64,000 bases of DNA from contig CAZUJL010000015.1 of NCBI GenBank assembly GCA_964620045.1, forward strand, positions 1 through 64,000. Reading direction: 5' to 3'. Of this stretch, positions 1 through 7,509 are shown piece after piece. Position 1 is the first letter of the stretch; each line of letters opens with the position of its first letter. This stretch comes from VFKU01 sp964620045. GTDB lineage: Bacteria; Hydrogenedentota; Hydrogenedentia; Hydrogenedentales; GCA-2746185. The notes beneath the pieces were generated by a model. It ran no database searches and was not told the origin of the DNA. It saw nothing but the letters and a program-made list of their open reading frames with translations. The translations under genes were made by a program, and so were the position numbers.

Positions 1-1
1 G

Positions 2-178
2 ACCGACGACTTCAGCTACAACATCACGCGCGATCCGGTGCACGTCAGCGATCTACACGCCACAATCCTGAACTGCCTCGGCCTCGACCACAAGCAGCTC
101 TTCGTGCCGTATCAGGGCCTCGACGTGCGCCTCACCGGCGTCGAAGAACGCAAGGTCATTCCGGCGCTGTTGGCGTAA
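2..178 (+). CDS. DUF1501 family protein, C-terminal fragment
   Basis: The window opens inside this gene. 58 codons and the TAA stop are present. The residues HVSDLHATILNCLGLDHKQL followed by a YQGLDVRLT segment match the conserved C-terminus of DUF1501 proteins, which are usually Tat-exported, sulfatase-like proteins of about 450 residues. DUF1501 genes commonly follow a DUF1549/DUF1553 cytochrome gene, but that partner would lie upstream of the window. Function within the family is poorly defined. The family call rests on this short tail only. Confidence 0.75.
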   Translation, partial: TDDFSYNITRDPVHVSDLHATILNCLGLDHKQLFVPYQGLDVRLTGVEERKVIPALLA

Positions 179-391
179 CCAGACGCATTCGTGCTCTAGG
201 AAAGATCCAATAGTGAACCGCGTGATCTTGTCAACGGATTACGTCGCGCGGCCACTGTTGCAGCAATCGCGCAACGAAGTTTGCGTTCAATTTTAGTGCA
301 AACCGCAAAATTCCCGGATTCGACACCCTCACTTCCATGCTATTCTGATGCCGTGGTTTGGCCAGAAGATTTCGAAACTGGAGGAAGTCCG

Positions 392-832
392 ATGAACGTC
401 GAACACCTCGTACGCGAAGTCGCTCAGCCCTTTGCCATGAAGCCGAAAGACTTCGTGATCGACGCCGTGCGCAACATGATCGATTTCGACACGGGCGGCA
501 TCGCCGTGCTCGATTCCGATCGCAAGTGCGTCGGAATTTTCACAAAGAAAGACCTGCTCGGCAAGGTCGTCGCCGTCGATCGCGATCCCAAGACCACATC
601 GTTGGGCGATGTAATGACGACCGACATCGTCACCGCCGCAAACCACCTCTCCATCGAGGAATGCCTGCGGCTGATGGTGGAATACCGCATCCGGCATCTC
701 GTTCTGGTCGACACCAGCGGGAAATATACGGGCCTGCTCGGTCTGTGCGACATTCTCGGCGACCGGATCTTCGAATTGACGCAGACCGTGCTGAATCTCG
801 AGGGCTACCTGAACGACGCGCCCGGCGGCTGA
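392..832 (+). CDS. Two-CBS-domain protein
   Basis: A 146-residue protein made almost entirely of a CBS pair, roughly residues 8-62 and 70-130. Each half has the usual pattern of a xxAVxxM-like helix and a GIxTKxDLL or GLxGLCDIL strand-turn. CBS pairs bind adenine nucleotides or similar ligands and act as regulatory modules. No effector domain is attached, so the target is unknown. The ATG at 392 is preferred over an upstream in-frame GTG/TTG because GGAGGA lies just before it. The gene is monocistronic and convergent with the nitronate monooxygenase. Confidence 0.85.
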   Translation: MNVEHLVREVAQPFAMKPKDFVIDAVRNMIDFDTGGIAVLDSDRKCVGIFTKKDLLGKVVAVDRDPKTTSLGDVMTTDIVTAANHLSIEECLRLMVEYRIRHLVLVDTSGKYTGLLGLCDILGDRIFELTQTVLNLEGYLNDAPGG

Positions 833-841
833 GCCCCGCGC

Positions 842-1909
842 TTAGCGTCCAGCCAGAATCCGCTCCGCGTCGCGCATCATGTCCGCCACCACCTGCGCGG
901 CCGGCTTAATTTCGCGAATGATGCCAATGCCCTGACCCGCCGCATTGGCGAGCATGTCCGGTTTTTCGTCCACGGCGTTGAGCAGCGGACTCACCAGCGC
1001 GCCCTGCAGCGGCATCGGCAACGGTTCCACCGGCGCCTTCTCCCACTGATCCGTCCACGTGTTCTTGATCACGCGCGCCGGTTTACCCGTATACGACCGC
1101 GAGCGCACCGTGGATTCTTCCGTCGCCGCCACGATCCCTTCCTTCTTCCACTGCGGCGTATCGGCCTCGGGCGTCGCAAGAAAACGCGTGCCCACCCACA
1201 CCGCCTGACAGCCGAACACAATCGCCGCCGCGAGTCCACGGCCATCGCTCACACTGCCCGCGGCCACCACCGGCATCGGCGCGACGGCATCGACCACGGC
1301 CGGCAACAGCGCAAACGTGCCCACGGTGCCCGTGTGACCGCCGCCTTCGGAACCCTGCGCAATCACGGCATCGACCCCCGCCGCCGCAACGCGCTTGGCG
1401 TTCTTCACATTGCCCACGACACCCATCACCTTCATGCCCTGCGCCCGCGCGCGCTCCATCATGAAGCCCGGACTGCCCAGACCCGACACAAACACCGGCA
1501 CCTTTTCCTCGAACAAGACTTCAAGCTGTTCCAGCGCGCCCGTGCCGAGCACGTGGTGATCGCCTTCGACCAACTGCGGCACGTTGAAGGTCTTGCGCAG
1601 ATTCTCGCGGAAGTCACGATGCGATGCCGGAATCTGATCGAGCAGGTCTTCGTTGGTCACCATTTCCAGCGACACATTCGGCGGCAGCAGCAGATCCACG
1701 CCGAAGGGCTTGTCCGTCTTGCGGCGCACCGCGCGGATTTTTTCGCGCAGTTCCGCCGGGCTGTCCATCGTGCACCCCATCACGCCGAGTCCGCCCGCGT
1801 TCGACACCGCCGCGGCGAGTTCCACGCCCGCAGCCTGCGCCATGCCGGCGGTAATGATCGGCACTTCGATCCCGAGAATCTTGCAGAGCGGCGTTTTGAG
1901 TCGCGACAT
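842..1909 (-). CDS. Nitronate monooxygenase (2-nitropropane dioxygenase family)
   Basis: A 355-residue FMN-dependent TIM-barrel enzyme of the NMO/2-NPD family. It shows the N-terminal PIITAGMAQAAG substrate-side loop, the AQGSEGGGHTG motif whose His is the usual catalytic residue and whose Gly-rich turn binds flavin phosphate, and a following VAAGSVSDGRGLAAA phosphate-binding segment. Known members oxidise propionate-3-nitronate or alkyl nitronates. Some related enzymes are enoyl reductases (FabK) or act in polyketide pathways, so the substrate is open. It starts 15 bp after the upstream propeller gene and is probably cotranscribed with it. GGAG precedes the ATG. Confidence 0.88.
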   Translation of the reverse strand: MSRLKTPLCKILGIEVPIITAGMAQAAGVELAAAVSNAGGLGVMGCTMDSPAELREKIRAVRRKTDKPFGVDLLLPPNVSLEMVTNEDLLDQIPASHRDFRENLRKTFNVPQLVEGDHHVLGTGALEQLEVLFEEKVPVFVSGLGSPGFMMERARAQGMKVMGVVGNVKNAKRVAAAGVDAVIAQGSEGGGHTGTVGTFALLPAVVDAVAPMPVVAAGSVSDGRGLAAAIVFGCQAVWVGTRFLATPEADTPQWKKEGIVAATEESTVRSRSYTGKPARVIKNTWTDQWEKAPVEPLPMPLQGALVSPLLNAVDEKPDMLANAAGQGIGIIREIKPAAQVVADMMRDAERILAGR

Positions 1910-1924
1910 GGAAGGGCTCCTGAA

Positions 1925-2869
1925 TTAGCGGATGGTTTTCCCGGCGTGATCGAGGATCACCGAATTCGTGACCGAATTGCCGAGTTGGTCAAAGTGATCA
2001 AAGGTCCAAAACACCTTCTTGGTCGCACGATCGATCTCAATCAACTGCGGCTGCCCCGCCCCGGCGTGGCAATTGCCAAATACGAGGTTGCCGTTCGGCA
2101 GCAACTCCAGCGTCGTCACCCACGCCAGCGTGATCCCCGGCAGCTCGTTCTGATGCAGTTCCCACACGATTTTTTTTTCAGGGCTGACCTCAAGCACGCT
2201 ATGCCCGTTGCCAGTGCCGATCATCGTGTTGCCGTTCGGCAGGCGAATCGCCGAAAAGCATTGATTTCCGAAAGCCTCCGGCCCATGTCCATCCTTGCGC
2301 TCCTGATCGAACAACGGCACCGGGAACTCCCACACCACGTTCCCGCTCGCCCCCTCGTATTCGCGCACGACGCCGTCGCCTTCGTGGCACACAAGATAGT
2401 TCCCGTTCGCAATCTTACGCGCCAGCCGTGTGTCGCGGTGCACGGCGGGATGGTCAACCTTCAGCTTTACTTCCCGCACCAGCTTCCCGTCGCGATCGAC
2501 TTCAATGATCCGCGCCGGACCCGATTCCGCAATCATCACGCGTCCGCCGTCCAACGGCTGAATCGCGTGAATCTCAATCGGCTTGCCGGCATTCCCGTTG
2601 TTCGCCGCCGCGTCGTACTCCCACACGACCTTCTTCGCGATAGGGTCAATCTCGACCACCTTCTTGAAATTCTGCACGGTCAGGATATTGCCGTTGCTCA
2701 GAAAATGAATGTCATGAATCCCGCGCCACGGCATCTGCCACTCGACAGCACCCTCCGGCGCGAACATATACAGCGCATCGTCGCCCACGGTCAGCACGCG
2801 GTGCTGCGCAAAGGCGGATTGGGTAATTCCAACGGCGAAAGCGAAAGCAAACGCAGTACGCAGCAGCAT
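1925..2869 (-). CDS. Exported PQQ/arylsulfotransferase-like beta-propeller protein
   Basis: A 314-residue protein with a cleavable signal peptide (residues 1-21, ending AFAQ) followed by repeated blades of the type LPNGNTMIGTGNGHSVLEVS and KKIVWEL. The blades resemble those of arylsulfotransferases and PQQ-like repeat proteins. The Trp-rich IVWE and VFWTF segments mark each blade. I see no cytochrome motif and cannot point to a catalytic His. It is the first gene of a two-gene reverse operon with a nitronate monooxygenase, and is divergent from the propeller gene at 2946. The start is supported by GAGGAA before the ATG. Substrate and partner are unknown. Confidence 0.75.
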   Translation of the reverse strand: MLLRTAFAFAFAVGITQSAFAQHRVLTVGDDALYMFAPEGAVEWQMPWRGIHDIHFLSNGNILTVQNFKKVVEIDPIAKKVVWEYDAAANNGNAGKPIEIHAIQPLDGGRVMIAESGPARIIEVDRDGKLVREVKLKVDHPAVHRDTRLARKIANGNYLVCHEGDGVVREYEGASGNVVWEFPVPLFDQERKDGHGPEAFGNQCFSAIRLPNGNTMIGTGNGHSVLEVSPEKKIVWELHQNELPGITLAWVTTLELLPNGNLVFGNCHAGAGQPQLIEIDRATKKVFWTFDHFDQLGNSVTNSVILDHAGKTIR

Positions 2870-2945
2870 GATGTGATTCCTCGAAAAGCGCGGTCAGATT
2901 CTAGTGCGTGGCCGAAGACCGTTCCACTGTGCCAAAATCCGCCCC

Positions 2946-5174
2946 ATGAAACTCATGCTTACGCTTCTCATCGTCCATTGTGCCCTCCTCGCCCACGCCG
3001 TCGAACCCATTCCCGACACGCCCTTCGTGCAGGAATACCACGAGCCCTATCCGCTACCCGGCGGGCCGCAAAACGACGTGCGCGCCGTCGCCGTCGATGC
3101 CTCGGGCCGCGTGTGGGCCGCCACCGCCGCCGGCCTGCATCGGCTGGATGGAAAAACATGGGTCGCGCAGGACGGCGTGACCACCGGGCCGCTGTTCGAG
3201 TTATACGCCGCCCCCGACGGCACGCTGTGGGTCGGCGCGTGGGACGGCGTGTACCGCGTCTCTGGCAATACTGCGAGCAAGGAAGCCGGTCCTTCTACCA
3301 CAGCCGCCATCACCGAATGGAACGGCGCGCTCGTCGCACTTGGCCCCGAGGGCAGTTGGATGCGGCGCGGCGAGAAATGGAAGCCGCTGAAGAACGACTG
3401 GGCGCGGCACATTCGCGACGCCGCCATTTCTCCCGCCGGCGATCTGTGGATCGGCACCGGCGTCGGACTCTACCAGCAGCACGAAAAAACGCTGAACCAT
3501 TTTTTCAAGGAATCCGACATTTACTCCGGCGACATCCGCGCCCTCGCGTTCGACAAATCCGGCGATCTCTGGATCGGCGCGCGCGGCGGCATCGATCGCT
3601 ACACCAACGGTGCCTACGTCAAGCACTACGGCGCCGCCGAGGGCCTGCCGAACTACGACGTGCAGGCGCTCGCCCTCGATCATGACGGCACGCTCTGGGC
3701 CGGCACGGCACTCGGCGTCGCGCGCTTTGATGGTAAGAACTGGTCACTGCGCCACAGCAAGCGCTGGTTGCTCAGCGACGACGTGCGCGGCATCGCGTTC
3801 GACGCCGAAGGCACCGCGTGGATCGCGACCTCGGCGGGCGTAAGCGCGATCAAGCGCCGCACCATGACACTCGCCGAAAAAGCCGACTACTACCTCGCCA
3901 TCTGCCACGAGCGCCATGTCCGCGCGCCCTATATCGTCGAAAAATGCTGGTTCCCCGATCCGAACGACCTCACCAAGTGGGAGCCGCGCGACGACGACAA
4001 CGACGGCACCTTCACGGCCTTCTACATGGCGATGGAATCCTTCCGCTACGCCGTCACAAAAGATCCTGAAGCCAAGGCCCATGCCGACAAGGCCTACGAA
4101 GCACTCGAGTTTCTCGAGACCGTCACGCCCATCGAGGGCTTCTTCGCGCGCACGGTTGTGCCCTCCACTTGGACCGAAATGGCCGACGCGAACCACACGA
4201 TGACGCCGGAGGAGTACGCCGAACGCCGCGTGCGGGAACCGCGCACCAAGCGCGTGGACGAACGCTGGCACCTGTCCGCCGACGGCAAGTGGCTATGGAA
4301 AGGCGACACCAGCTCCGACGAAATGGTCGGTCAGATGTTCGGCTATTACCTCTACTACACGCTCGCGGCCGATGATGCGTACAAGGCCCGCGTGCGCGCA
4401 CATGTGCGCAAGATCGTCGATTACATCGTCGATAACGGTTATGTGATCAACGATCTCGACGGCACGCACACGCGCTGGGGCGTCTGGGCACCCGAAATTG
4501 TGAAGGGCGATCCAGATTGGCGGGTCGAGGGCGTAAACAAGACCTTCGAAGTCCTCTCGTGGCTGCGTGTCGCGAACGTGATCACGGGCGACAAGAAATA
4601 CGATCGAGAATTTCAAAAGCTCGCACACAAGCACGGGTATCTCGACATCGCGCGGCACCCGAAGTCCTACGGCCGCTCCGAGCGCACGCACATTCAGGAC
4701 GATCTACTGTCCATGAGCACGCCGGGCCTGATGTTGTCCGAAAAAGACCCGGCCACCCACGCCGCGCTAATGGACGGCGTCACCTGGGCCTACCGCACTA
4801 TCGAGAATGACCATAACCCCCTCTTCAACTTCATCTACGGCATGGTGGGCGGCGAAAACTTCCATCTCGAAGACAGCGTCGCGTTCCTGCGCGACCAGCC
4901 GCTCGACCTGCGTCAGTGGCTGATCAACAACGGCCAGCGCGAAGACATCCGATTCGTACGCGAGCCCATGCTCGACCCGCTGCAGACCGACCGCATGCTG
5001 CCGCCGAGCGAGCGCGGCGTGATGCGCTGGGACAAAAACCCCTGGGCCGTGGTCTCCGGCGATTTCTGGGACCCCGAAGGCCGTCTCGAAAGCAACGGTG
5101 TCTTCTGGCTGCTACCGTACTGGATGGGCCGCTACTGCAACTTCATCGCCGCGCCGGAGAAAAGCGTGCCATAA
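2946..5174 (+). CDS. Exported two-part protein: regulator-type propeller plus alpha-helical domain
   Basis: A 742-residue protein with a signal peptide (MKLMLTLLIVHCALLAHAV). Residues about 20-310 are repeats of the two-component-regulator propeller type (Reg_prop), with recurrent GDLWIGTGVGLY, GTLWAGTALGVARFDG and GTAWIATSAGVS segments. Residues about 315-742 form a Trp/Tyr-rich, mostly helical region that looks like an (alpha/alpha) barrel of the kind seen in carbohydrate-active enzymes. I cannot assign a family or catalytic residues to that half. The ATG at 2946 immediately precedes the signal peptide; upstream in-frame starts would extend into sequence that does not look coding. It ends 21 bp before the next gene and probably heads a four-gene operon. 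Confidence 0.7.
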   Translation: MKLMLTLLIVHCALLAHAVEPIPDTPFVQEYHEPYPLPGGPQNDVRAVAVDASGRVWAATAAGLHRLDGKTWVAQDGVTTGPLFELYAAPDGTLWVGAWDGVYRVSGNTASKEAGPSTTAAITEWNGALVALGPEGSWMRRGEKWKPLKNDWARHIRDAAISPAGDLWIGTGVGLYQQHEKTLNHFFKESDIYSGDIRALAFDKSGDLWIGARGGIDRYTNGAYVKHYGAAEGLPNYDVQALALDHDGTLWAGTALGVARFDGKNWSLRHSKRWLLSDDVRGIAFDAEGTAWIATSAGVSAIKRRTMTLAEKADYYLAICHERHVRAPYIVEKCWFPDPNDLTKWEPRDDDNDGTFTAFYMAMESFRYAVTKDPEAKAHADKAYEALEFLETVTPIEGFFARTVVPSTWTEMADANHTMTPEEYAERRVREPRTKRVDERWHLSADGKWLWKGDTSSDEMVGQMFGYYLYYTLAADDAYKARVRAHVRKIVDYIVDNGYVINDLDGTHTRWGVWAPEIVKGDPDWRVEGVNKTFEVLSWLRVANVITGDKKYDREFQKLAHKHGYLDIARHPKSYGRSERTHIQDDLLSMSTPGLMLSEKDPATHAALMDGVTWAYRTIENDHNPLFNFIYGMVGGENFHLEDSVAFLRDQPLDLRQWLINNGQREDIRFVREPMLDPLQTDRMLPPSERGVMRWDKNPWAVVSGDFWDPEGRLESNGVFWLLPYWMGRYCNFIAAPEKSVP

Positions 5175-5195
5175 TCGGACGCAGAGGAGCGTGTA

Positions 5196-5534
5196 ATGGA
5201 CGACGTTGTTCGCGCGTTGCTGATGGCGTTCGGCGCGTATATCGCAATGGGCATTGCCTGGCTGCTCCCATTCCACCGCTTCGCGCTACCCATGATCGAC
5301 GAGTCCGCGCGCGGCGCATCGTGGGGCTTCAAAATTCTCGTGTCGCCGGGGGTAGTCGCATTGTGGCCCGTGATCCTGTGGAAGTGGAACACCGCCCGGC
5401 GCGGCGGTAACCCGCACGGCCGCCCGGACGCACCGGTCGCCGCACACACCATCCGCACGTCGCAGTCTCTACTGATAAAGCTGATCGCTATCGCCATTCC
5501 CCTGCTCGTCGCCGCGGCGATGCTCACCCGGTAG
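5196..5534 (+). CDS. Small membrane protein, unknown function
   Basis: A 112-residue protein with three predicted membrane segments (about residues 4-24, 45-62 and 92-110). The polar loop between the last two contains RRGGNPHGRP. I do not recognise the family. It starts behind a good GAGGAG ribosome site, 21 bp after the propeller gene and 9 bp before the ferric-reductase/Rieske gene. That spacing suggests it is an accessory subunit of the membrane redox protein encoded next. Confidence 0.7.
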   Translation: MDDVVRALLMAFGAYIAMGIAWLLPFHRFALPMIDESARGASWGFKILVSPGVVALWPVILWKWNTARRGGNPHGRPDAPVAAHTIRTSQSLLIKLIAIAIPLLVAAAMLTR

Positions 5535-5543
5535 CCACGCGCG

Positions 5544-6605
5544 ATGTCGGGAAAATACAAGGCCGTCGGCTGGAACCGCCAGAAAAAGATCTACGACCGA
5601 ACGCTCGTGGCCGGTGTGCTGCTCGTCGCAATCACGTTCGTCGGCGCATCGATGCTGTTCAGGCCCGGCTTTCCACTCGAAACCTTTATCCTGCGCACGA
5701 CGTCGTTGAGCGCGTTCCTGTTGTTACATGTCATTCTCGTGATCGGCCCACTCGCGCGGCTCGATCGGCGTTTTCTGCCCCTGCTGTACAACCGCCGCCA
5801 CCTCGGCGTGACAATGTGCGTGCTCGCACTGGTGCACGCGCTCTTCGCCATCGCCTACTACCACGGTCAGGGAGTCGCAAATCCCCTCGTCGGCGCTTTC
5901 ACGGCGTACGCATTCGACTACAACATTTTCGGCCAGGTCGGCCGCATCGCGTACTTTCCCTTCGAAATCTTCGGTGCCATCGCGCTATTCATTCTCTTTC
6001 TGATGGCGGCCACCAGCCACGACTTCTGGCTGCGCACCCTCGGCGCGTCGTTCTGGAAGGCGCTGCACATTCTCGTGTACGTCGCCTACGGCGCGTTGAT
6101 CGCCCATGTCGCGTTGGGCGTGCTGCAAGACGAACGCAACCTGGTATTCCTCGTCTTGCTTGCCCTCGGGTTCGCTACCGTCGTCGGTCTACACCTCGCC
6201 GCACAGCGAAAGGAAGCCGTTGCGGATCGCCGCCAACAAGTGGCCGAGGCCGATGGCTATGTCTTTGCCTGTAATACAGACGAACTGCACGACGGCCATG
6301 GCAAAAGCATCCGCATCGGAAACGAACGCCGCGCGATTTTCCGTCACAACAATCGTGTCTACGCCCTGTCGAACGTGTGCCGCCACCAGGGCGGCCCCGT
6401 CGGCGAGGGACGCATCCTCGACGGCTGCATCACGTGCCCGTGGCACGGCTGGCAGTACCTGCCCGACACCGGCACGAGCCCTCCGCCTTTCCACGAAGTC
6501 ATCGAGACCTACCCGGTACGTGTCGCGGATGGACGCATCTATGTAAACCCGGTGCCGAACCCACCCGAACACAAGTGCGACGGCGCGCGAATCGAGGGCG
6601 CATGA
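5544..6605 (+). CDS. Ferric-reductase-like transmembrane protein fused to a Rieske [2Fe-2S] domain
   Basis: A 353-residue membrane redox protein. Residues about 18-225 carry six hydrophobic segments with membrane histidines (LLLHVILVIG, ALVHALFAIAYYHG, WKALHILVYVAYG) as expected for the diheme ferric-reductase-like/MsrQ-like fold. Residues about 235-345 form a Rieske ferredoxin domain with cluster ligands CRH and CPWH (C-x-H ... C-x2-H). The cluster side would face the cytoplasm if the topology follows ferric reductases; I have not tested that. The usual FAD/NAD domain is absent, so the electron donor or acceptor must be another protein. Its TGA overlaps the ATG of the next gene by 4 bp. Confidence 0.85.
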   Translation: MSGKYKAVGWNRQKKIYDRTLVAGVLLVAITFVGASMLFRPGFPLETFILRTTSLSAFLLLHVILVIGPLARLDRRFLPLLYNRRHLGVTMCVLALVHALFAIAYYHGQGVANPLVGAFTAYAFDYNIFGQVGRIAYFPFEIFGAIALFILFLMAATSHDFWLRTLGASFWKALHILVYVAYGALIAHVALGVLQDERNLVFLVLLALGFATVVGLHLAAQRKEAVADRRQQVAEADGYVFACNTDELHDGHGKSIRIGNERRAIFRHNNRVYALSNVCRHQGGPVGEGRILDGCITCPWHGWQYLPDTGTSPPPFHEVIETYPVRVADGRIYVNPVPNPPEHKCDGARIEGA

Positions 6606-7321
6606 ACGACGAGTTCTACATCGGCTATCGAAAAATCGCGCCGCCGAATACGGGCCGCTTCATCGCGCGCATGGCGGCCCTTATCGTTCTGCTCGTCATG
6701 CTGGCCGCCTTCACACTCGGCGCGTTGCAAAATCCCGCTGGCGATGGCGCCTACGCCTTTGGCACGGTGGAATCTTTCGAAGGAGAACTGTTGGCTAGGC
6801 CAATTCCCTACGTCGCCATTGACGATCATGGAAATTCGCGCATTGCGATTCTGGTCGATCAAGGTAAGCACGGCGTTTCCGCTTACGTTCGCGATGCGAT
6901 CAATCATAAGGTTCGTTTTGACGCGACGCGCATCGAGCGCGAGGGTGTCTTGATGTTGGAGCTCGCTGGCGCAGACCATTTTCACGTACTAGACGAAATT
7001 ATCCGGAAGGTACATCCTCTCATAACGCCGCCATCCACCTTGGTCGGCGAATTGGTCGACACCAAGTGCTATCTGGGCGTGATGAATCCCGCTCAAGGAA
7101 AGGTCCACCGCGGGTGCGCGGTCGAATGCCTGCGCGGCGGCGTCCAGCCCGGGCTGCTGGTCACAGATGAAGACGGCGCCAGCCGTTTGGTTCTGATTAG
7201 TGCCACCCCGGGCGTCATCAACCCCGAATGGGCCGGCCGCACACTCACGGTTACAGGATCCGTGCACAAAAACGGCGCGCTCGAAGGGATTACCGCCGAT
7301 ACGATCCAACTGCACCCCTAA
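6602..7321 (+). CDS. Membrane-anchored protein with conserved Cys motif, partner of the ferric reductase-Rieske protein
   Basis: A 239-residue protein with one N-terminal membrane anchor (residues about 22-42) and an exported remainder. Near residues 140-185 it has DTKCYLGVMNPAQGKVHRGC followed by AVEC, three cysteines and a His that look like a metal or redox site. Similar Cys motifs are, from memory, found in uncharacterised proteins beside Rieske or molybdopterin oxidoreductases. ATG overlaps the previous stop (ATGA), so translation is coupled. The middle of the gene is less GC-rich than its neighbours. The biochemical role is unknown. Confidence 0.7.
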   Translation: MNDEFYIGYRKIAPPNTGRFIARMAALIVLLVMLAAFTLGALQNPAGDGAYAFGTVESFEGELLARPIPYVAIDDHGNSRIAILVDQGKHGVSAYVRDAINHKVRFDATRIEREGVLMLELAGADHFHVLDEIIRKVHPLITPPSTLVGELVDTKCYLGVMNPAQGKVHRGCAVECLRGGVQPGLLVTDEDGASRLVLISATPGVINPEWAGRTLTVTGSVHKNGALEGITADTIQLHP

Positions 7322-7328
7322 AACGAAA

Positions 7329-7359
7329 ATCGCGAACCGTGGGATACACGATTCGCGAT
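7329..7359. terminator. Possible hairpin terminator after the redox operon
   Basis: Inverted repeat ATCGCGAA (7329-7336) and TTCGCGAT (7352-7359) directly after the stop of the 239-residue gene. There is no strong T tract, so it may be a processing or weak termination hairpin. It lies between two convergent transcription units (redox operon and tRNA-Asp). Confidence 0.35.
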
Positions 7360-7374
7360 CAATTCACGATAAAG

Positions 7375-7451
7375 TGGCGGGAGCGACGGGACTTGAACCC
7401 GCGACCTCCTGCGTGACAGGCAGGCGTTCTAACCAGCTGAACTACGCCCCC
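7375..7451 (-). tRNA. tRNA-Asp (anticodon GTC), CCA encoded
   Basis: On the reverse strand the 5' acceptor strand GGGGGCG pairs with CGCTCCC. The D arm is GTTC/GAAC. The anticodon stem CCTGC/GCAGG closes the loop CTGTCAC with anticodon GTC. The T arm is GCGGG-TTCAAGT-CCCGT. The discriminator base is G, as expected for tRNA-Asp. The CCA end is encoded at 7377-7375. Confidence 0.97.
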
Positions 7452-7509
7452 GCTGGGGCTGACGCCAAGGCGTCAGGGCCGAGAATATAGCACGCGATTG
7501 CTGCCTGCT

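Noticed and set aside
1334..3685. Open frame of about 783 codons on the forward strand
   Set aside because: It crosses the nitronate monooxygenase, the propeller gene and the start of another gene; composition is shadow-like.
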